Assembly (NCBI GenBank): GCA_025360015.1 | Contig: JANYCZ010000034.1 | Span: 45,874 to 109,873 of the forward strand | Reading direction: 5' to 3' | Length of the DNA stretch: 64,000 bases | Source of the DNA: Verrucomicrobiota bacterium | Lineage (GTDB): Bacteria; Verrucomicrobiota; Verrucomicrobiia; Verrucomicrobiales; Verrucomicrobiaceae | Shown: one piece after another, positions 1 to 10,249 of the stretch | Layout: each line of letters begins with the position of its first letter | Numbering within the stretch: position 1 is the first letter of the stretch | Made by a program: the position numbers and the translations under genes | The notes under the pieces: generated by a model | Database searches by the model: none | Seen by the model: the letters and a program-made list of their open reading frames with translations, nothing else | What the model was told of the DNA's origin: nothing

Positions 1-1
1 T

Positions 2-3000
2 ACATTTAAGACATCGATTGATGTGCAAAATCCAGGCGTGAACTATTTCGGATTTGTGGACGCTACAGCTTACCACGTTATTCCTTCTGACAACATTGCC
101 ATTGGTGGTGCTGCTGCGCATACCATCCAGGGCAATCCCGCCAACTGGCAGTCAAACTTGAACGTTACTGACGGATCACAGAGTGCCGACGCCTATTCTG
201 GAGCCACGGCATCCAATGCCTCTGTCTATACGATTCGTCTTTTTGACAGCGACATTTCCAGATCCGCCGTCTTCACCGCCGGCAGCAATGTGGTGACTAA
301 TGTCAACACCGCCGGTCTTCAGGTCGGTCAGGTAGTACGTAGTTCGGACAGTACCCTGTCATTGGCGACTGGTTACACCATCACCAGCATTGACTCCGTG
401 AACGGTACCATCACCCTGAGCGGTAACGCCCTGAAAACCACTGCCACAGATGCACTTTATGTGGATGCTCTCAATTACAGCTCCGTAACCATCACAGACA
501 CACTCACTATCAATGGCGGGGCTATCCTGCAGACCACGCACGCTGGCAATCACAACAATTCCATTTCCGGGGGCGTTCTTACCAGTGGGCTGGTTAACAC
601 CGATGGTGTTTCCGCCGACCTCATCATTCACAATTGGAATCCGTCAAAACCCTTGTCCATCTCCTCCGTCATCTCGGACAACACGGCCATTGGCAAGATT
701 GTCAATCTGGTGCAGGACGGTAATGGCACCACGGCGCTCTCTGCGGCAAACACCTATTCTGGCAATACCTATCTGCAGGGCGGTGTGATCCGGCTTGACT
801 CACTGCGGGCGTTGCCGCTCGGAACCAATCTTCATCTTGAAGGCGGGGTCGTTGGCATCAATTACAATGCTTCATTCAGCTTGGCGCTGGGTTCCGGAGC
901 GGGGCAGTTGCAGTGGGTTAGCAGTGGCGGTTTTGCCGCCTATGGCGCTGACCGCAGCATCAACATCGGTGGTGCTGGGGCGCTTCTCACCTGGGGAAGC
1001 GGCGGCTTTGTGCCGGACAATGACTCCCTTATTCTGGGCGCGCAGGATGCCAACCATACCATCATCTTTGCCAACGCGATCGATCTTGGGCGTAAGTCCC
1101 GTATGGTTGATGTGGTTTCCGGCAATGGCGCGGCCGCAATCTCCGATGCTCGTCTCACCGGGGTCATTCAGGGAGATGGCGGCAGTCTGATCAAAGGGGA
1201 TCTAGGCGTGCTTGAAATCACCAATGCGAACAACAGCTATTCCGGCGGCACCTACCTTGCAGGCGGCACTCTCGTGGGCCTGAGCAGCACCGTTTTTGGC
1301 TCCGGCGGCATCTTTGTCGGCACCACGGGGGACACCTACTCACCGGACGCCGCATTGACGCTGGAATTCCGCACTGCCGATCCCGACAATACTGTTTCCA
1401 ATAATATTTCGTTCGGATCGGCCAATTACGAGGGTGTCAGCGTTCTCCAGCTTAGCAGCAACATAAACACCCTTTCCGGCAATCTTCTGCTGGATCGCGC
1501 CGCAGGAAACAATGTGGTGATTCAGACCGGCAATAGTTATAATTTCAACACTTCCAGTGGTGGGGTCACCATTGCGGGGGCCATTTCTGGCGGCGGTGGG
1601 TTCACATTGAATGGTGGAGGCACCATCAATCTCAACAACAGTGCCAACAGCTATGGTGCCGCTACAGGAGCCACGGGTGCAGCTATCAATGGAGCGACAG
1701 TCATTCGCAATGGCATGGTCATGGTTACCGCCCAAGGTGCTCTTGGCGGCTCCACAATCGAACTGGGTGACGCGACTTTTCAATTGGCAAGCGTTGCCGT
1801 GGCTACAAATGGAGCGTCCGTTCTCGGTGTGGATCGCAACATTGTGGGATTCAATGCGGATAATCTAGGCTCTCTAGGTGGCAGTTTTGTGGCCAATGGC
1901 AATGGTCTGCTGGCTGGTAATGGCAGCGCTCTGCCGGGACCGGGAGCCTTCTACAATATCGGCACCACCATTGATGGCATAGTCTTTACCACGGCAAACA
2001 TTGGCAACCGTATTTTGGTGAAGGACGAAGTGGGAGGCCCTGAGCGCAATGGCATCTATCAGATCACGCAGTTCAATGCGGATGGCACCATGAACATGGT
2101 GCGTGTCGCCGACTTCAGCACCGCCGCCAACATGCAGTACGGTACGCAGGTAACCGTCAATTCCACCAATGGCGGCACATCTGCAGGCAAGACATTCTAC
2201 ATGGCCTCACCTACGGTGACCGCTCCCAACACCGCAGGCAGCGCCCCTGTCCATTGGCTGGTTGATAGCACCACCAATGCCAGCTCTACTCTTTACATCG
2301 CGAGTGCATCTGTCACCTCGGTTGTGCAGGACATTGACATCAATTACAACAGCGGAGGCTCCACCAGCATCTTCGTGGACAATCCGGTGACCTTCTCTGG
2401 CAAGGTGACCTTGCAGGATCTCCAACCGGGCGTGCAAGAGGCCCAGACCCTTGTCATCGACTCTGCGGCCAGTGGTGTCGGGGCAGTGTTCAGCGGCGTA
2501 ATCAGCGAGGCCTCGCCCAGCGGCCTGGCCACTTCTGACATTCTCTCTTTGAGCATCAATCCAATCTCCTCAGGCACAGTGACCCTTTCCGGCCAGAACA
2601 CCTACTCAGGCGGCACCACAGTGAACCATGGAATGCTTCTCGTGAACAACACTGCAGGTTCGGGCACCGGTTCCGGCACTGTTGAGGTCATTTCTGGGGC
2701 CACTCTCGCAGGTACCGGCACCATTGCTCCTGCCGCAGGCAACAATGTGCTGATCGACTCTGGGGCTGCTCTCAGTGTGGGACTGCCAGGCCACACCTCA
2801 GGCCAGACCTTCCAAATAAGCCTGCAGACGGGCAGCACCTTTACCTTGTCGGGTGTCCTGCAACTGGGACTCTTCTCCAATCAAGCCGGCACCCCCCTCG
2901 CTGAGGCGGACCGTCTGGTGATAACATCAACGGGCACCCCGGCCATCACCATCGCCTCCGGTGCTACGCTTACGGTTGCCAACGTCAACAATCTCGCTCC

Positions 3001-3274
3001 TGCCAGCTTTGCTGTGGGAGACAAGTGGCAGCTCATTGACTGGGCGGGCCTGACCCCAACGGGCACCTTCACATTCACCAATGTCACCGGCAACTATACG
3101 AGCGATTTCACGGACCTGCCTATGCTTCAGAATGGATACAAGTGGGATATCAGCCAGCTTTACAGCACGGGAAACATCATTGTGGCTGTTCCAGAGCCTG
3201 GACGCCTGCTGCTCATCATCTTTGGTCTGGCGCTGCTTGGCTGGAGGCGTCGTCGTCGCGGCGGCATGAAATAA
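2..3274 (+). CDS. Beta-strand-repeat (autotransporter-associated type) protein with PEP-CTERM anchor, 5' truncated
   Basis: The reading frame is open to the left edge, so the true start lies outside the window; the first in-window start-like codon is GTG at 23. The protein is rich in Gly, Ser, Thr and Asn and carries repeated units of the autotransporter-associated beta-strand type, for example NTYSGNTYLQGG (about base 750), NSYSGGTYLAGG (about 1230) and NTYSGGTTVNHG (about 2600), predicted to stack into a long surface beta-helix. The C-terminus has a PEP-CTERM tripartite signal: VPEPG, a hydrophobic stretch, then a run of arginines. Such proteins are thought to be exported and processed by an exosortase, none of which is encoded here. 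It sits just upstream of the Verru_Chthon cassette, so it may be the surface cargo of that system (inference). No classical autotransporter barrel domain is seen. Confidence 0.88.
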   Translation, partial: TFKTSIDVQNPGVNYFGFVDATAYHVIPSDNIAIGGAAAHTIQGNPANWQSNLNVTDGSQSADAYSGATASNASVYTIRLFDSDISRSAVFTAGSNVVTNVNTAGLQVGQVVRSSDSTLSLATGYTITSIDSVNGTITLSGNALKTTATDALYVDALNYSSVTITDTLTINGGAILQTTHAGNHNNSISGGVLTSGLVNTDGVSADLIIHNWNPSKPLSISSVISDNTAIGKIVNLVQDGNGTTALSAANTYSGNTYLQGGVIRLDSLRALPLGTNLHLEGGVVGINYNASFSLALGSGAGQLQWVSSGGFAAYGADRSINIGGAGALLTWGSGGFVPDNDSLILGAQDANHTIIFANAIDLGRKSRMVDVVSGNGAAAISDARLTGVIQGDGGSLIKGDLGVLEITNANNSYSGGTYLAGGTLVGLSSTVFGSGGIFVGTTGDTYSPDAALTLEFRTADPDNTVSNNISFGSANYEGVSVLQLSSNINTLSGNLLLDRAAGNNVVIQTGNSYNFNTSSGGVTIAGAISGGGGFTLNGGGTINLNNSANSYGAATGATGAAINGATVIRNGMVMVTAQGALGGSTIELGDATFQLASVAVATNGASVLGVDRNIVGFNADNLGSLGGSFVANGNGLLAGNGSALPGPGAFYNIGTTIDGIVFTTANIGNRILVKDEVGGPERNGIYQITQFNADGTMNMVRVADFSTAANMQYGTQVTVNSTNGGTSAGKTFYMASPTVTAPNTAGSAPVHWLVDSTTNASSTLYIASASVTSVVQDIDINYNSGGSTSIFVDNPVTFSGKVTLQDLQPGVQEAQTLVIDSAASGVGAVFSGVISEASPSGLATSDILSLSINPISSGTVTLSGQNTYSGGTTVNHGMLLVNNTAGSGTGSGTVEVISGATLAGTGTIAPAAGNNVLIDSGAALSVGLPGHTSGQTFQISLQTGSTFTLSGVLQLGLFSNQAGTPLAEADRLVITSTGTPAITIASGATLTVANVNNLAPASFAVGDKWQLIDWAGLTPTGTFTFTNVTGNYTSDFTDLPMLQNGYKWDISQLYSTGNIIVAVPEPGRLLLIIFGLALLGWRRRRRGGMK

Positions 3275-3402
3275 TTCGTGACCCAGGGTTTTGAACCAGA
3301 CAGTCACCTCGGCTGTTTGTAGTTACAAAATAAATACCTTGATGTTTTTTGGGCGATTACGTAGCATCAAATAAATCGCAAAAATTCTATCGGAATCGTC
3401 TT

Positions 3403-6400
3403 ATGAAAGCAGCACATTTTACCTCCTCCTGGCGCAAACGCCGTCAAGCCATGGCGCTGATCATGGTCGTTACCATGGTGGCATTGATGTCCATTTTGAT
3501 GGTGGCCATTTTTTCCATCACCCGCACCGAGTATAAATCCACCCAGGTTTACGTGGCTGGCAAGAATGCCAAACAACTGGGGGACATTGCCACCGCAATC
3601 GTTCAGGGGCAGATTGAAAACGCGCAGAACCCGGATCGCAACAACACCTCTGTATCGAGTCAGATGTACACGCATGCCACGCAGCCTGGCATGGTGCGCA
3701 CTTATGACTCCACCGGCGGCTTCTATGCGGCCTACAAGCTCTATTCCAGTTCTGCCATGAAAGTCGGTGGGGCGGAAAGTTCTCTTTATACCGACCAACA
3801 CGTTCCGCCGTCCACTTGGAATACCCAGACTGCGCGCTACGTGGATCTGAATGATCCTGTCGTTCGTGCAGGCTTGAACGCGGGCAGCTATGCGGTTTAC
3901 TTTCCCATCATTGATCCAAGGGCTGCCTGGAACTATGGGAATGGCGGGCAGGGTGTCGGCACGCAGCCTGGCGGTACGCAGGTGGAGGGCTTCTCATACA
4001 CCAAGACCGCCGCTCAAGTCGGCTCGGGCGGAGGGCAGAATTATTCCACAGTGGTCGTGACACCTTCGGATACCGATAATCCTGACAGTCTGCGTCTGCC
4101 CATGCCGGTCGAGTGGCTGTACGTTCTGGAAGATGGCACCGTGGGTGCGTTGACTGCCGCCAATACATTTGTCGGTTCCAATGGCACCCCCGCCAGTGCG
4201 GACAACCCCATTGTCGGGCGGATCGCATTTTGGACTGATGATGAATCCTGTAAGATCAACATCAACACCGCCTCTGAGCCGACCTTCATGTCGTCACCCT
4301 TCTATTTCCATGAGCGTGACGTCAAATGGGCGCACTTCCCGGCTGTGACGGGTGAGTATCAGCGCTATCCGGGGCATCCGGCCACTGTCGCACTCAGTGC
4401 CGTTCTGGCTCCCAACTACACGCTCGACCCGATGAAGCCTGACTGGGACAGTGCAGGCGGCATCGGCAGTTATTCTGATGTCGTCAACCTTAAAGAGCAG
4501 ATCTATGCACTGATGCCCAAGATCTCCGGCGGTGGTTCCAAAGAGGGGACGCTGCCATTTGCTGTCGATCAGCTCACGACTGATCAAACTTTTGGCAGCA
4601 CCAGTCAGCCTGCCACTGCGATCGACCTCACCACGGTCTCCAAGGAGCGGTTGTTTGCCAGCGTCGATGAGTTGCTCTTCAAGGATCTGTTGTTCAACAC
4701 CAGCACCGGGGGACGCTCCCAGGCCAGCATTACCCTGCCGAATGGCAACACCATTTTCGACCATAATACATTGGAGCGCAGCCGCTTCTTTTTGACATCA
4801 CAGAGCCGTTCACCCGAATTCAGCATTCACGGCCTGCCACGTGTCTGCATTTGGCCCATTGCGGATGAGTCGATGGGAAACAAAAAGCGCACAACTTTCG
4901 ACAATATGACGGCCTTTTGTTCCACCCTTCTCAAGGGGGCCAGCAACGGCAGCTACAGCTATTCTTTCCGCCGTGCCTATGCCAAAGATTATGTGGCACA
5001 ACAATCCGGCGCCTCTCCTGATGTCGATATCACCAGGAATAAAACGCTCCTGAATTATCTGGTCAATCAGATGACGCAGTTAAGCTGGCCGCAGACCTCC
5101 TACCAGCCCAACAGCACTGGATCACAGAATTTCAGTGGTAAGTACGGCAGCAACAATGTGAACCAACTGGCGGTGCAATTTTTTGACTACATCCGCTGCA
5201 CCAACCTCTATGACGGCATCGAGTCTCGCAATAACAATGCCACGAGCGTGATAGGACAGTCTGTGGCTTTACAAGCTGATTACGCTGACAAAAACTATAA
5301 CAGTGTCTATACCTTTACCAACCCGCGCCTTTCGCAGCCGCCTACATCAATCACCGTCAGTGGGGATGCCTCCAGTAACACCGCGGCTTCCACCACAGGC
5401 ACTCTGGCAGGTCATGGCCAAGTCAGCCCCTCTATTTGGAACACCGGGGGAACTCAGTACAAGGGATTGGGCAGGATGTTTACCATTTCGGAGATCGGCT
5501 TTCAATTCATCTGCACGGGTGATGGAGCCAGTCATTTGGTGGATAACAACGGACTCAATACCGGGACTAACAACCCTTCGCTTAAAACGGTTTTTACCAC
5601 TGCAGCGCCCAATAAAGCAGTACCTCAGTATGATGGGGATGGTGGGGGAGCAGCCATTGCCTATGGGACCCAAGCCGTAACCGGCACTCCCCAGACGCTC
5701 GTGGATAAAGTTGCCAATCTCTATGGCGCCTCGATGACGCTGCCGCCAGGAGGTCCATTTTATTGGTCCAATTTTCCTCCGCTAAGCGCCGCGCCGACTA
5801 AAGATCAGATCGACTTCTACATGGCCCTCTATGGTTGTCAGGCCACGACTGGAAGAACTTCTTCAGACCCTAGACTGCATCCTGCCAAACATCCGGGCTT
5901 CTATCCGCAAAATTGGAACATGACACTTATCAAGGATACCCCCCTAAAGCCGACCGAAAGGCGCATCCAGGTCATCCTGATGCTGGAATTTTTCTGTCCC
6001 AGTGTTGGCTGGACTGGGTTCAATCCAGAGTGGACGGTTGTGCTGGACAAAAATATTGGGAATATGCAGGTCGCGGGTCAGCGTCTGTTTAACACCACTG
6101 ATGGAGTCGAGATCAAGTCCAATGGAAATGTCTATGACAACTCCGCAGGGGCCCATGCTGTTGGTGGACATGCAGGTCCTAGTGCTATCGCAGGTGGCAG
6201 GCTGTCCCGCACCATTTCAGGCGGTAATACGGGAGCCAATACAATCAGTAGTCAACCAGTGACTGTCGAAATGCCCTCAGATGAATCATACAACGCACAG
6301 CTCACTCCCACGTATTATGGCAACGGCAATACCAGCGGGCATAATGCGCTGCAAAACTACGCGTTTTGCAGCGATTTCATCACCGTACCGAATACTAGCG

Positions 6401-8460
6401 ATCTGTCAGTCAGCTATCCGGGTGTTATTTCGGTTAGTATCTATGACACTCATAATTACCAGACCGCGAAACCTGTCCAGATTATAGACGTGGATCTCTC
6501 CAAGCTGCCAGCTACGGTGCCAGTACCGCGTCTGGCTGGTTCCACTCCCTACACCGAGACAATCGACCAATATGGTCGCATCACCTACCACCGCACTCGT
6601 TTGGGGCCGCACTACTGGGCCGCGAACTTCTCCGGCTGTGTGAACCGCCTGCAAGGGACACCCAATCCCAATTTTAATACAACTAATCAAGCTAACGGCC
6701 AATACACAACACCGCTGTGGAGTGTGCCCCCTAAACCTCAAGTTTTGTCGTATGACAATCATAGCCAGGCGCTGCACGGGCGGTTGGACTCAGGAGCAGG
6801 TCTCTATGTGGACCAACGTGGGCAAAGCACCTCACTTTTCCCGCAGACGGTCAACCTTATCGCCGATGGTATCAGCGACGTCGTCTGTACCTTGGTGCCG
6901 GCTGCTGGCGACTATCGCACGCTGGCCGCTAAGTATCATGTGCCGTCGGACTGGTGGCAGCCGCACCCATTCACAAAGTTTTTGGGTTCAAATGGAAATT
7001 TCAAAGTTCACAGCTTCACCTCCTATCAGGCTGGTGCGGAGGCCGGGTGCATGCTTGCGACTGCTTCACCAACCGCAACGGCCAATGACCCCCAGTACCA
7101 ACTGGTTGCGGATGCAGGGATGAATCTTCCTGCAATCAATGGCGGGCAGCAACGGACGACACTCAATCCGATGCAGGCAGATCTTCCGCCTGATCAGAAG
7201 GACTACGTTTATCCTGCCAATGCTTATGGTGATTTCGACACCGGCATTGCCAGCGAACGTGAGGGGCCTTACATCAACAAACCTGACGAAGGCAATTACT
7301 ATGTGGGTAAGGAAAGCACGGGGGGCAACCAGACTTATCGGTCAGCTTATTTCTATAATGATTGGAATAATGCGGATGACTGGCGCAGTGGCATTTTCAT
7401 GACTCCTAACCGCATGATTGCCTCGCCAGTGATGTTTGGATCCCTGCCGACAGGAGTCTGGGGCAGTAATAACTTGCCCAATGCAGCGCAAAACAGCACT
7501 TGGGGAGGGTTGTCATCCACGTCTGCGATTGCTCCTTGGCAGACGCTGCTCTTCCGCCCGCACATTTACAACACACAGAGTTCCATTCCCTCCCAGCAGT
7601 ACCACCCGGGTATGGAAAATCCATGCGACCACTACCTGCTTGATCTATTCTTTATGCCAGTGGTGGAGCCCTACGCCATCAGCGAGCCTCTTTCCATTGC
7701 AGGCCGCATCAACATGAACTACCAAATCATGCCCTTCACCAACATTCGCCGTGCCACCGGCATGCATGCCGTAATGAAAGGAGAGTTCATGACGGCGGTG
7801 CCGAACAACCAAATCGTCTACGCCAAAGAATACAAGGTGGATGGCTCCGGCAATCCTGTCTGGAAGCAAAACTTTTTCAACGATAAAAACGACGGGTTCT
7901 ACTGGCACCGCCCAGTTGACCCTGCTGCCACTTTGCGTCAGTTTGATCTCAAGTTTGCTCATCAGTCGGGTGGCTCGGCCAAATACCAAGGGCTCTTCCG
8001 TTCGGCCAGTCAGATTTGTGAAATGCACCTCATCCCACGTACAGTCAACAACGGGACCTTCGTCAGCAATGTCACGGGTGTCACGACCGCCAGCAATCAG
8101 GACCAGATCAATCAGAGCATGAACACCTTTTGGAGCAATAACCGCCCCACGGGTGACAATGTCCGCGAGCGTCCCTATTCCAACCTTTACGCACGGCTCA
8201 CCACCCGCAGCAACACCTTCCGTGTGCATGTGCGTGCGCAGGTCCTCAAAAAGGCGCGCTCGACTGATCCAACCATTGTGGATCCCCTCAAAGATGCGGT
8301 CATCAGCGAATATCGCGGCTCAACCCTGCTGGAACGCTACATTGATCCCAGCGACGCCACCCTCGGCGTTCCTGACTATGCGGCAGGCAGTATCACGCAG
8401 GCTCCGCTTGATAGCTTTTATCGCTTTCATGTTCTGGAGACCAAGCGCTTCAACCCATGA
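3403..8460 (+). CDS. Verru_Chthon cassette protein A (giant GspK-like protein)
   Basis: This 1685-residue protein opens with a basic stretch and a hydrophobic segment (ALIMVVTMVALMSILMVAIF, residues about 18-37) like the N-terminus of GspK-type minor pseudopilins. Around residues 284-292 it has KININTASE, resembling the 'N-x-N-T-A' motif of GspK proteins. The remaining 1300 or more residues are a large extracytoplasmic region with no domain I recognise. ATG 3403 is preferred because it directly precedes the basic-hydrophobic leader; an in-frame TTG at 3349 would add 18 residues. The stop overlaps the start of the next gene as ATGA, so A and B are probably translationally coupled. Size, order and neighbours match the four-gene cassette known from Verrucomicrobium and Chthoniobacter, whose function is unassigned. 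Confidence 0.88.
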   Translation: MKAAHFTSSWRKRRQAMALIMVVTMVALMSILMVAIFSITRTEYKSTQVYVAGKNAKQLGDIATAIVQGQIENAQNPDRNNTSVSSQMYTHATQPGMVRTYDSTGGFYAAYKLYSSSAMKVGGAESSLYTDQHVPPSTWNTQTARYVDLNDPVVRAGLNAGSYAVYFPIIDPRAAWNYGNGGQGVGTQPGGTQVEGFSYTKTAAQVGSGGGQNYSTVVVTPSDTDNPDSLRLPMPVEWLYVLEDGTVGALTAANTFVGSNGTPASADNPIVGRIAFWTDDESCKININTASEPTFMSSPFYFHERDVKWAHFPAVTGEYQRYPGHPATVALSAVLAPNYTLDPMKPDWDSAGGIGSYSDVVNLKEQIYALMPKISGGGSKEGTLPFAVDQLTTDQTFGSTSQPATAIDLTTVSKERLFASVDELLFKDLLFNTSTGGRSQASITLPNGNTIFDHNTLERSRFFLTSQSRSPEFSIHGLPRVCIWPIADESMGNKKRTTFDNMTAFCSTLLKGASNGSYSYSFRRAYAKDYVAQQSGASPDVDITRNKTLLNYLVNQMTQLSWPQTSYQPNSTGSQNFSGKYGSNNVNQLAVQFFDYIRCTNLYDGIESRNNNATSVIGQSVALQADYADKNYNSVYTFTNPRLSQPPTSITVSGDASSNTAASTTGTLAGHGQVSPSIWNTGGTQYKGLGRMFTISEIGFQFICTGDGASHLVDNNGLNTGTNNPSLKTVFTTAAPNKAVPQYDGDGGGAAIAYGTQAVTGTPQTLVDKVANLYGASMTLPPGGPFYWSNFPPLSAAPTKDQIDFYMALYGCQATTGRTSSDPRLHPAKHPGFYPQNWNMTLIKDTPLKPTERRIQVILMLEFFCPSVGWTGFNPEWTVVLDKNIGNMQVAGQRLFNTTDGVEIKSNGNVYDNSAGAHAVGGHAGPSAIAGGRLSRTISGGNTGANTISSQPVTVEMPSDESYNAQLTPTYYGNGNTSGHNALQNYAFCSDFITVPNTSDLSVSYPGVISVSIYDTHNYQTAKPVQIIDVDLSKLPATVPVPRLAGSTPYTETIDQYGRITYHRTRLGPHYWAANFSGCVNRLQGTPNPNFNTTNQANGQYTTPLWSVPPKPQVLSYDNHSQALHGRLDSGAGLYVDQRGQSTSLFPQTVNLIADGISDVVCTLVPAAGDYRTLAAKYHVPSDWWQPHPFTKFLGSNGNFKVHSFTSYQAGAEAGCMLATASPTATANDPQYQLVADAGMNLPAINGGQQRTTLNPMQADLPPDQKDYVYPANAYGDFDTGIASEREGPYINKPDEGNYYVGKESTGGNQTYRSAYFYNDWNNADDWRSGIFMTPNRMIASPVMFGSLPTGVWGSNNLPNAAQNSTWGGLSSTSAIAPWQTLLFRPHIYNTQSSIPSQQYHPGMENPCDHYLLDLFFMPVVEPYAISEPLSIAGRINMNYQIMPFTNIRRATGMHAVMKGEFMTAVPNNQIVYAKEYKVDGSGNPVWKQNFFNDKNDGFYWHRPVDPAATLRQFDLKFAHQSGGSAKYQGLFRSASQICEMHLIPRTVNNGTFVSNVTGVTTASNQDQINQSMNTFWSNNRPTGDNVRERPYSNLYARLTTRSNTFRVHVRAQVLKKARSTDPTIVDPLKDAVISEYRGSTLLERYIDPSDATLGVPDYAAGSITQAPLDSFYRFHVLETKRFNP

Positions 8461-8957
8461 GATTCCACCCTCCAACCCTTGTTCCAACAATGAATCATCA
8501 ACCTAAAGGAAGATGGCATTCAGGGTTTTCACTCGTTGAGGTTGCCTTGGCTGTGGCTATTGCCTCCTTGGCCATCATCACACTGCTGGGGCTGCTGCCG
8601 CAGGGGCTGGATATGGCTCGCAAGACTTCACAGCTCACCACCAATAGCAGCATTCTGGATCAGGTAATTCGCAATTATGAAAACATGCAGTGGACGGGCA
8701 TTCCTGCGAATGGAACTGTCACCAAATATTATACTGATGAAGGCCTGGAAGTCGGATCTGATTCCAAAGAACTGAGTTATGTCGTACTCGTCGATTTTAA
8801 TCAGCAGACGTCTTTGCCGCAGACCGACACGAACCAGCCATATCTCCGCCGAATTGTAATCAAAATTGCGTCTAGCAGCAGTCCTTCGTTTCAGTTTGCT
8901 ACGAACAACCGGCCTTCATACGCCGTGTTTAATCATCTCATAGCAAAAAGCCGCTGA
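8457..8957 (+). CDS. Verru_Chthon cassette protein B (prepilin-like, GspI-like)
   Basis: The 166-residue protein has a type IV prepilin leader with a G/F cleavage site and conserved Glu at +5: GFSLVEVALAVAIASLAIIT at about residues 23-42. A short leader precedes it and a small soluble domain follows. The ATG at 8457 overlaps the stop of cassette protein A by four bases; an in-frame ATG at 8490 would shorten the leader and is also possible. By position and N-terminal type it resembles a minor pseudopilin such as GspI. The family assignment is firm from context, the functional analogy is inference. Confidence 0.87.
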   Translation: MRFHPPTLVPTMNHQPKGRWHSGFSLVEVALAVAIASLAIITLLGLLPQGLDMARKTSQLTTNSSILDQVIRNYENMQWTGIPANGTVTKYYTDEGLEVGSDSKELSYVVLVDFNQQTSLPQTDTNQPYLRRIVIKIASSSSPSFQFATNNRPSYAVFNHLIAKSR

Positions 8958-8975
8958 TTCAACCGCTTCTTGAAA

Positions 8976-10187
8976 ATGAAAATTCCAATGTTCAAAACTA
9001 GGTTGTGCTCCGTCTGTGACACAAATCTCAGGCGCAGGAATGCCAATGCGTTTACCTTGATCGAACTGCTCGTCTCCATGACGTTCCTCGTCATTCTCAT
9101 GCTGGTGGTGACCGAGGTTGTTGGCCTCGTACAGCGCACCTGGGTGCGGACTAATTCGCGGGTTTCGCAGTTTCGTGAAGCACGTCAGGCTTTTGATTTG
9201 ATTACCAACACTCTCAGCCAGGCCACTCTGAACACTTACTGGAACACAACGATGACCCAAATCGGTTCGGATGCTCTGGGGCAGGCCATCAGCGCCCCGA
9301 AGAGTTATCAACGGCAGTCTGAACTGCACTTCATCTGCGGCCCCACCTCCCAAGTGCTCGCCGCCGCCACTGGTAATAATTATCCTGGGCATGCTGTTTT
9401 TTTTCAAGCTCCGCTTGGAGTGGTCAGCCTCGTCCCCGCTAATGGCAGCATGGTCAATACGGCCAACATGGTCAATTTGCTTTGTGGCCGCGGTTACTTC
9501 GTTGAATGGGGCAGTGACGCGTCCTTTCGCCCTGCTTTTCTAAACCAGGCACCTTACACATCCGTTGTTCCAGTCCATAACCGCATGCGCTTGATGGAAT
9601 ACAGCCCGACCGCCGAAATGAATGACATTTATAGCGCAAGCTATCGAACGGATCCCACCAAAATCAAAAATTGGTATCAGGATGCCACCGTCGGGGCGCT
9701 GGCAAAGGAAGTGCAAAATGCGAACGAAACATCGGCTACCCGCTTTTTTACCCGGCCCGTGGCAGAGAACGTCCTTGCCCTGGTCATTTCCCCGCAGTTG
9801 GAAAACACGGGTCTTAATGGAATCGTATCGGCTTCTGCTTATTCCATCGCACCCAATTATCTTTATGATTCGTCCACGGTGGGAATAGTGACAAACAATC
9901 CTCAAGGCACGCAGCACTTGCTGCCCCCACTGCTTAGGGTTACAATGATTGTCTTGGATGATCGTTCTGCGGAGTTTTTGGCATCACCTTCGAATTCAGC
10001 GGTGCAGGGTCAGGTGTTGCAGGGATTTTCTGGTTTATTTCAGTCGGCTGCCAGCTACACCAGTGATCTGGAGGGCACGCCAGATTCTCCAGGCAAGCTC
10101 AAAACGCTTTTGCTGGCTGCCAAACTCAATTACCGTGTCTATACCACAACCATTGCCCTCAAGCAGGGACGCTGGAGTAGCAATTGA
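8976..10187 (+). CDS. Verru_Chthon cassette protein C (prepilin-like, GspJ-like)
   Basis: A 403-residue protein with a prepilin-type segment NAFTLIELLVSMTFLVILML about residues 24-43, with Glu at +5 of the mature form. The residue before the cleavage site is Ala, not the usual Gly. The long helix is followed by RTNSRVSQFREARQAF, typical of GspJ-type minor pseudopilins, and a large C-terminal globular domain with no recognised fold. ATG 8976 was chosen; TTG 8970 and ATG 8988 are in-frame alternatives. It lies 18 bases after cassette B and is presumably co-transcribed with A, B and D. Confidence 0.87.
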   Translation: MKIPMFKTRLCSVCDTNLRRRNANAFTLIELLVSMTFLVILMLVVTEVVGLVQRTWVRTNSRVSQFREARQAFDLITNTLSQATLNTYWNTTMTQIGSDALGQAISAPKSYQRQSELHFICGPTSQVLAAATGNNYPGHAVFFQAPLGVVSLVPANGSMVNTANMVNLLCGRGYFVEWGSDASFRPAFLNQAPYTSVVPVHNRMRLMEYSPTAEMNDIYSASYRTDPTKIKNWYQDATVGALAKEVQNANETSATRFFTRPVAENVLALVISPQLENTGLNGIVSASAYSIAPNYLYDSSTVGIVTNNPQGTQHLLPPLLRVTMIVLDDRSAEFLASPSNSAVQGQVLQGFSGLFQSAASYTSDLEGTPDSPGKLKTLLLAAKLNYRVYTTTIALKQGRWSSN

Positions 10188-10249
10188 GCATGAGGAAGCA
10201 GCTTTACCTATTTTGCTGTAGTTTTTGAGTGTTTGAGCCTCACAATATC

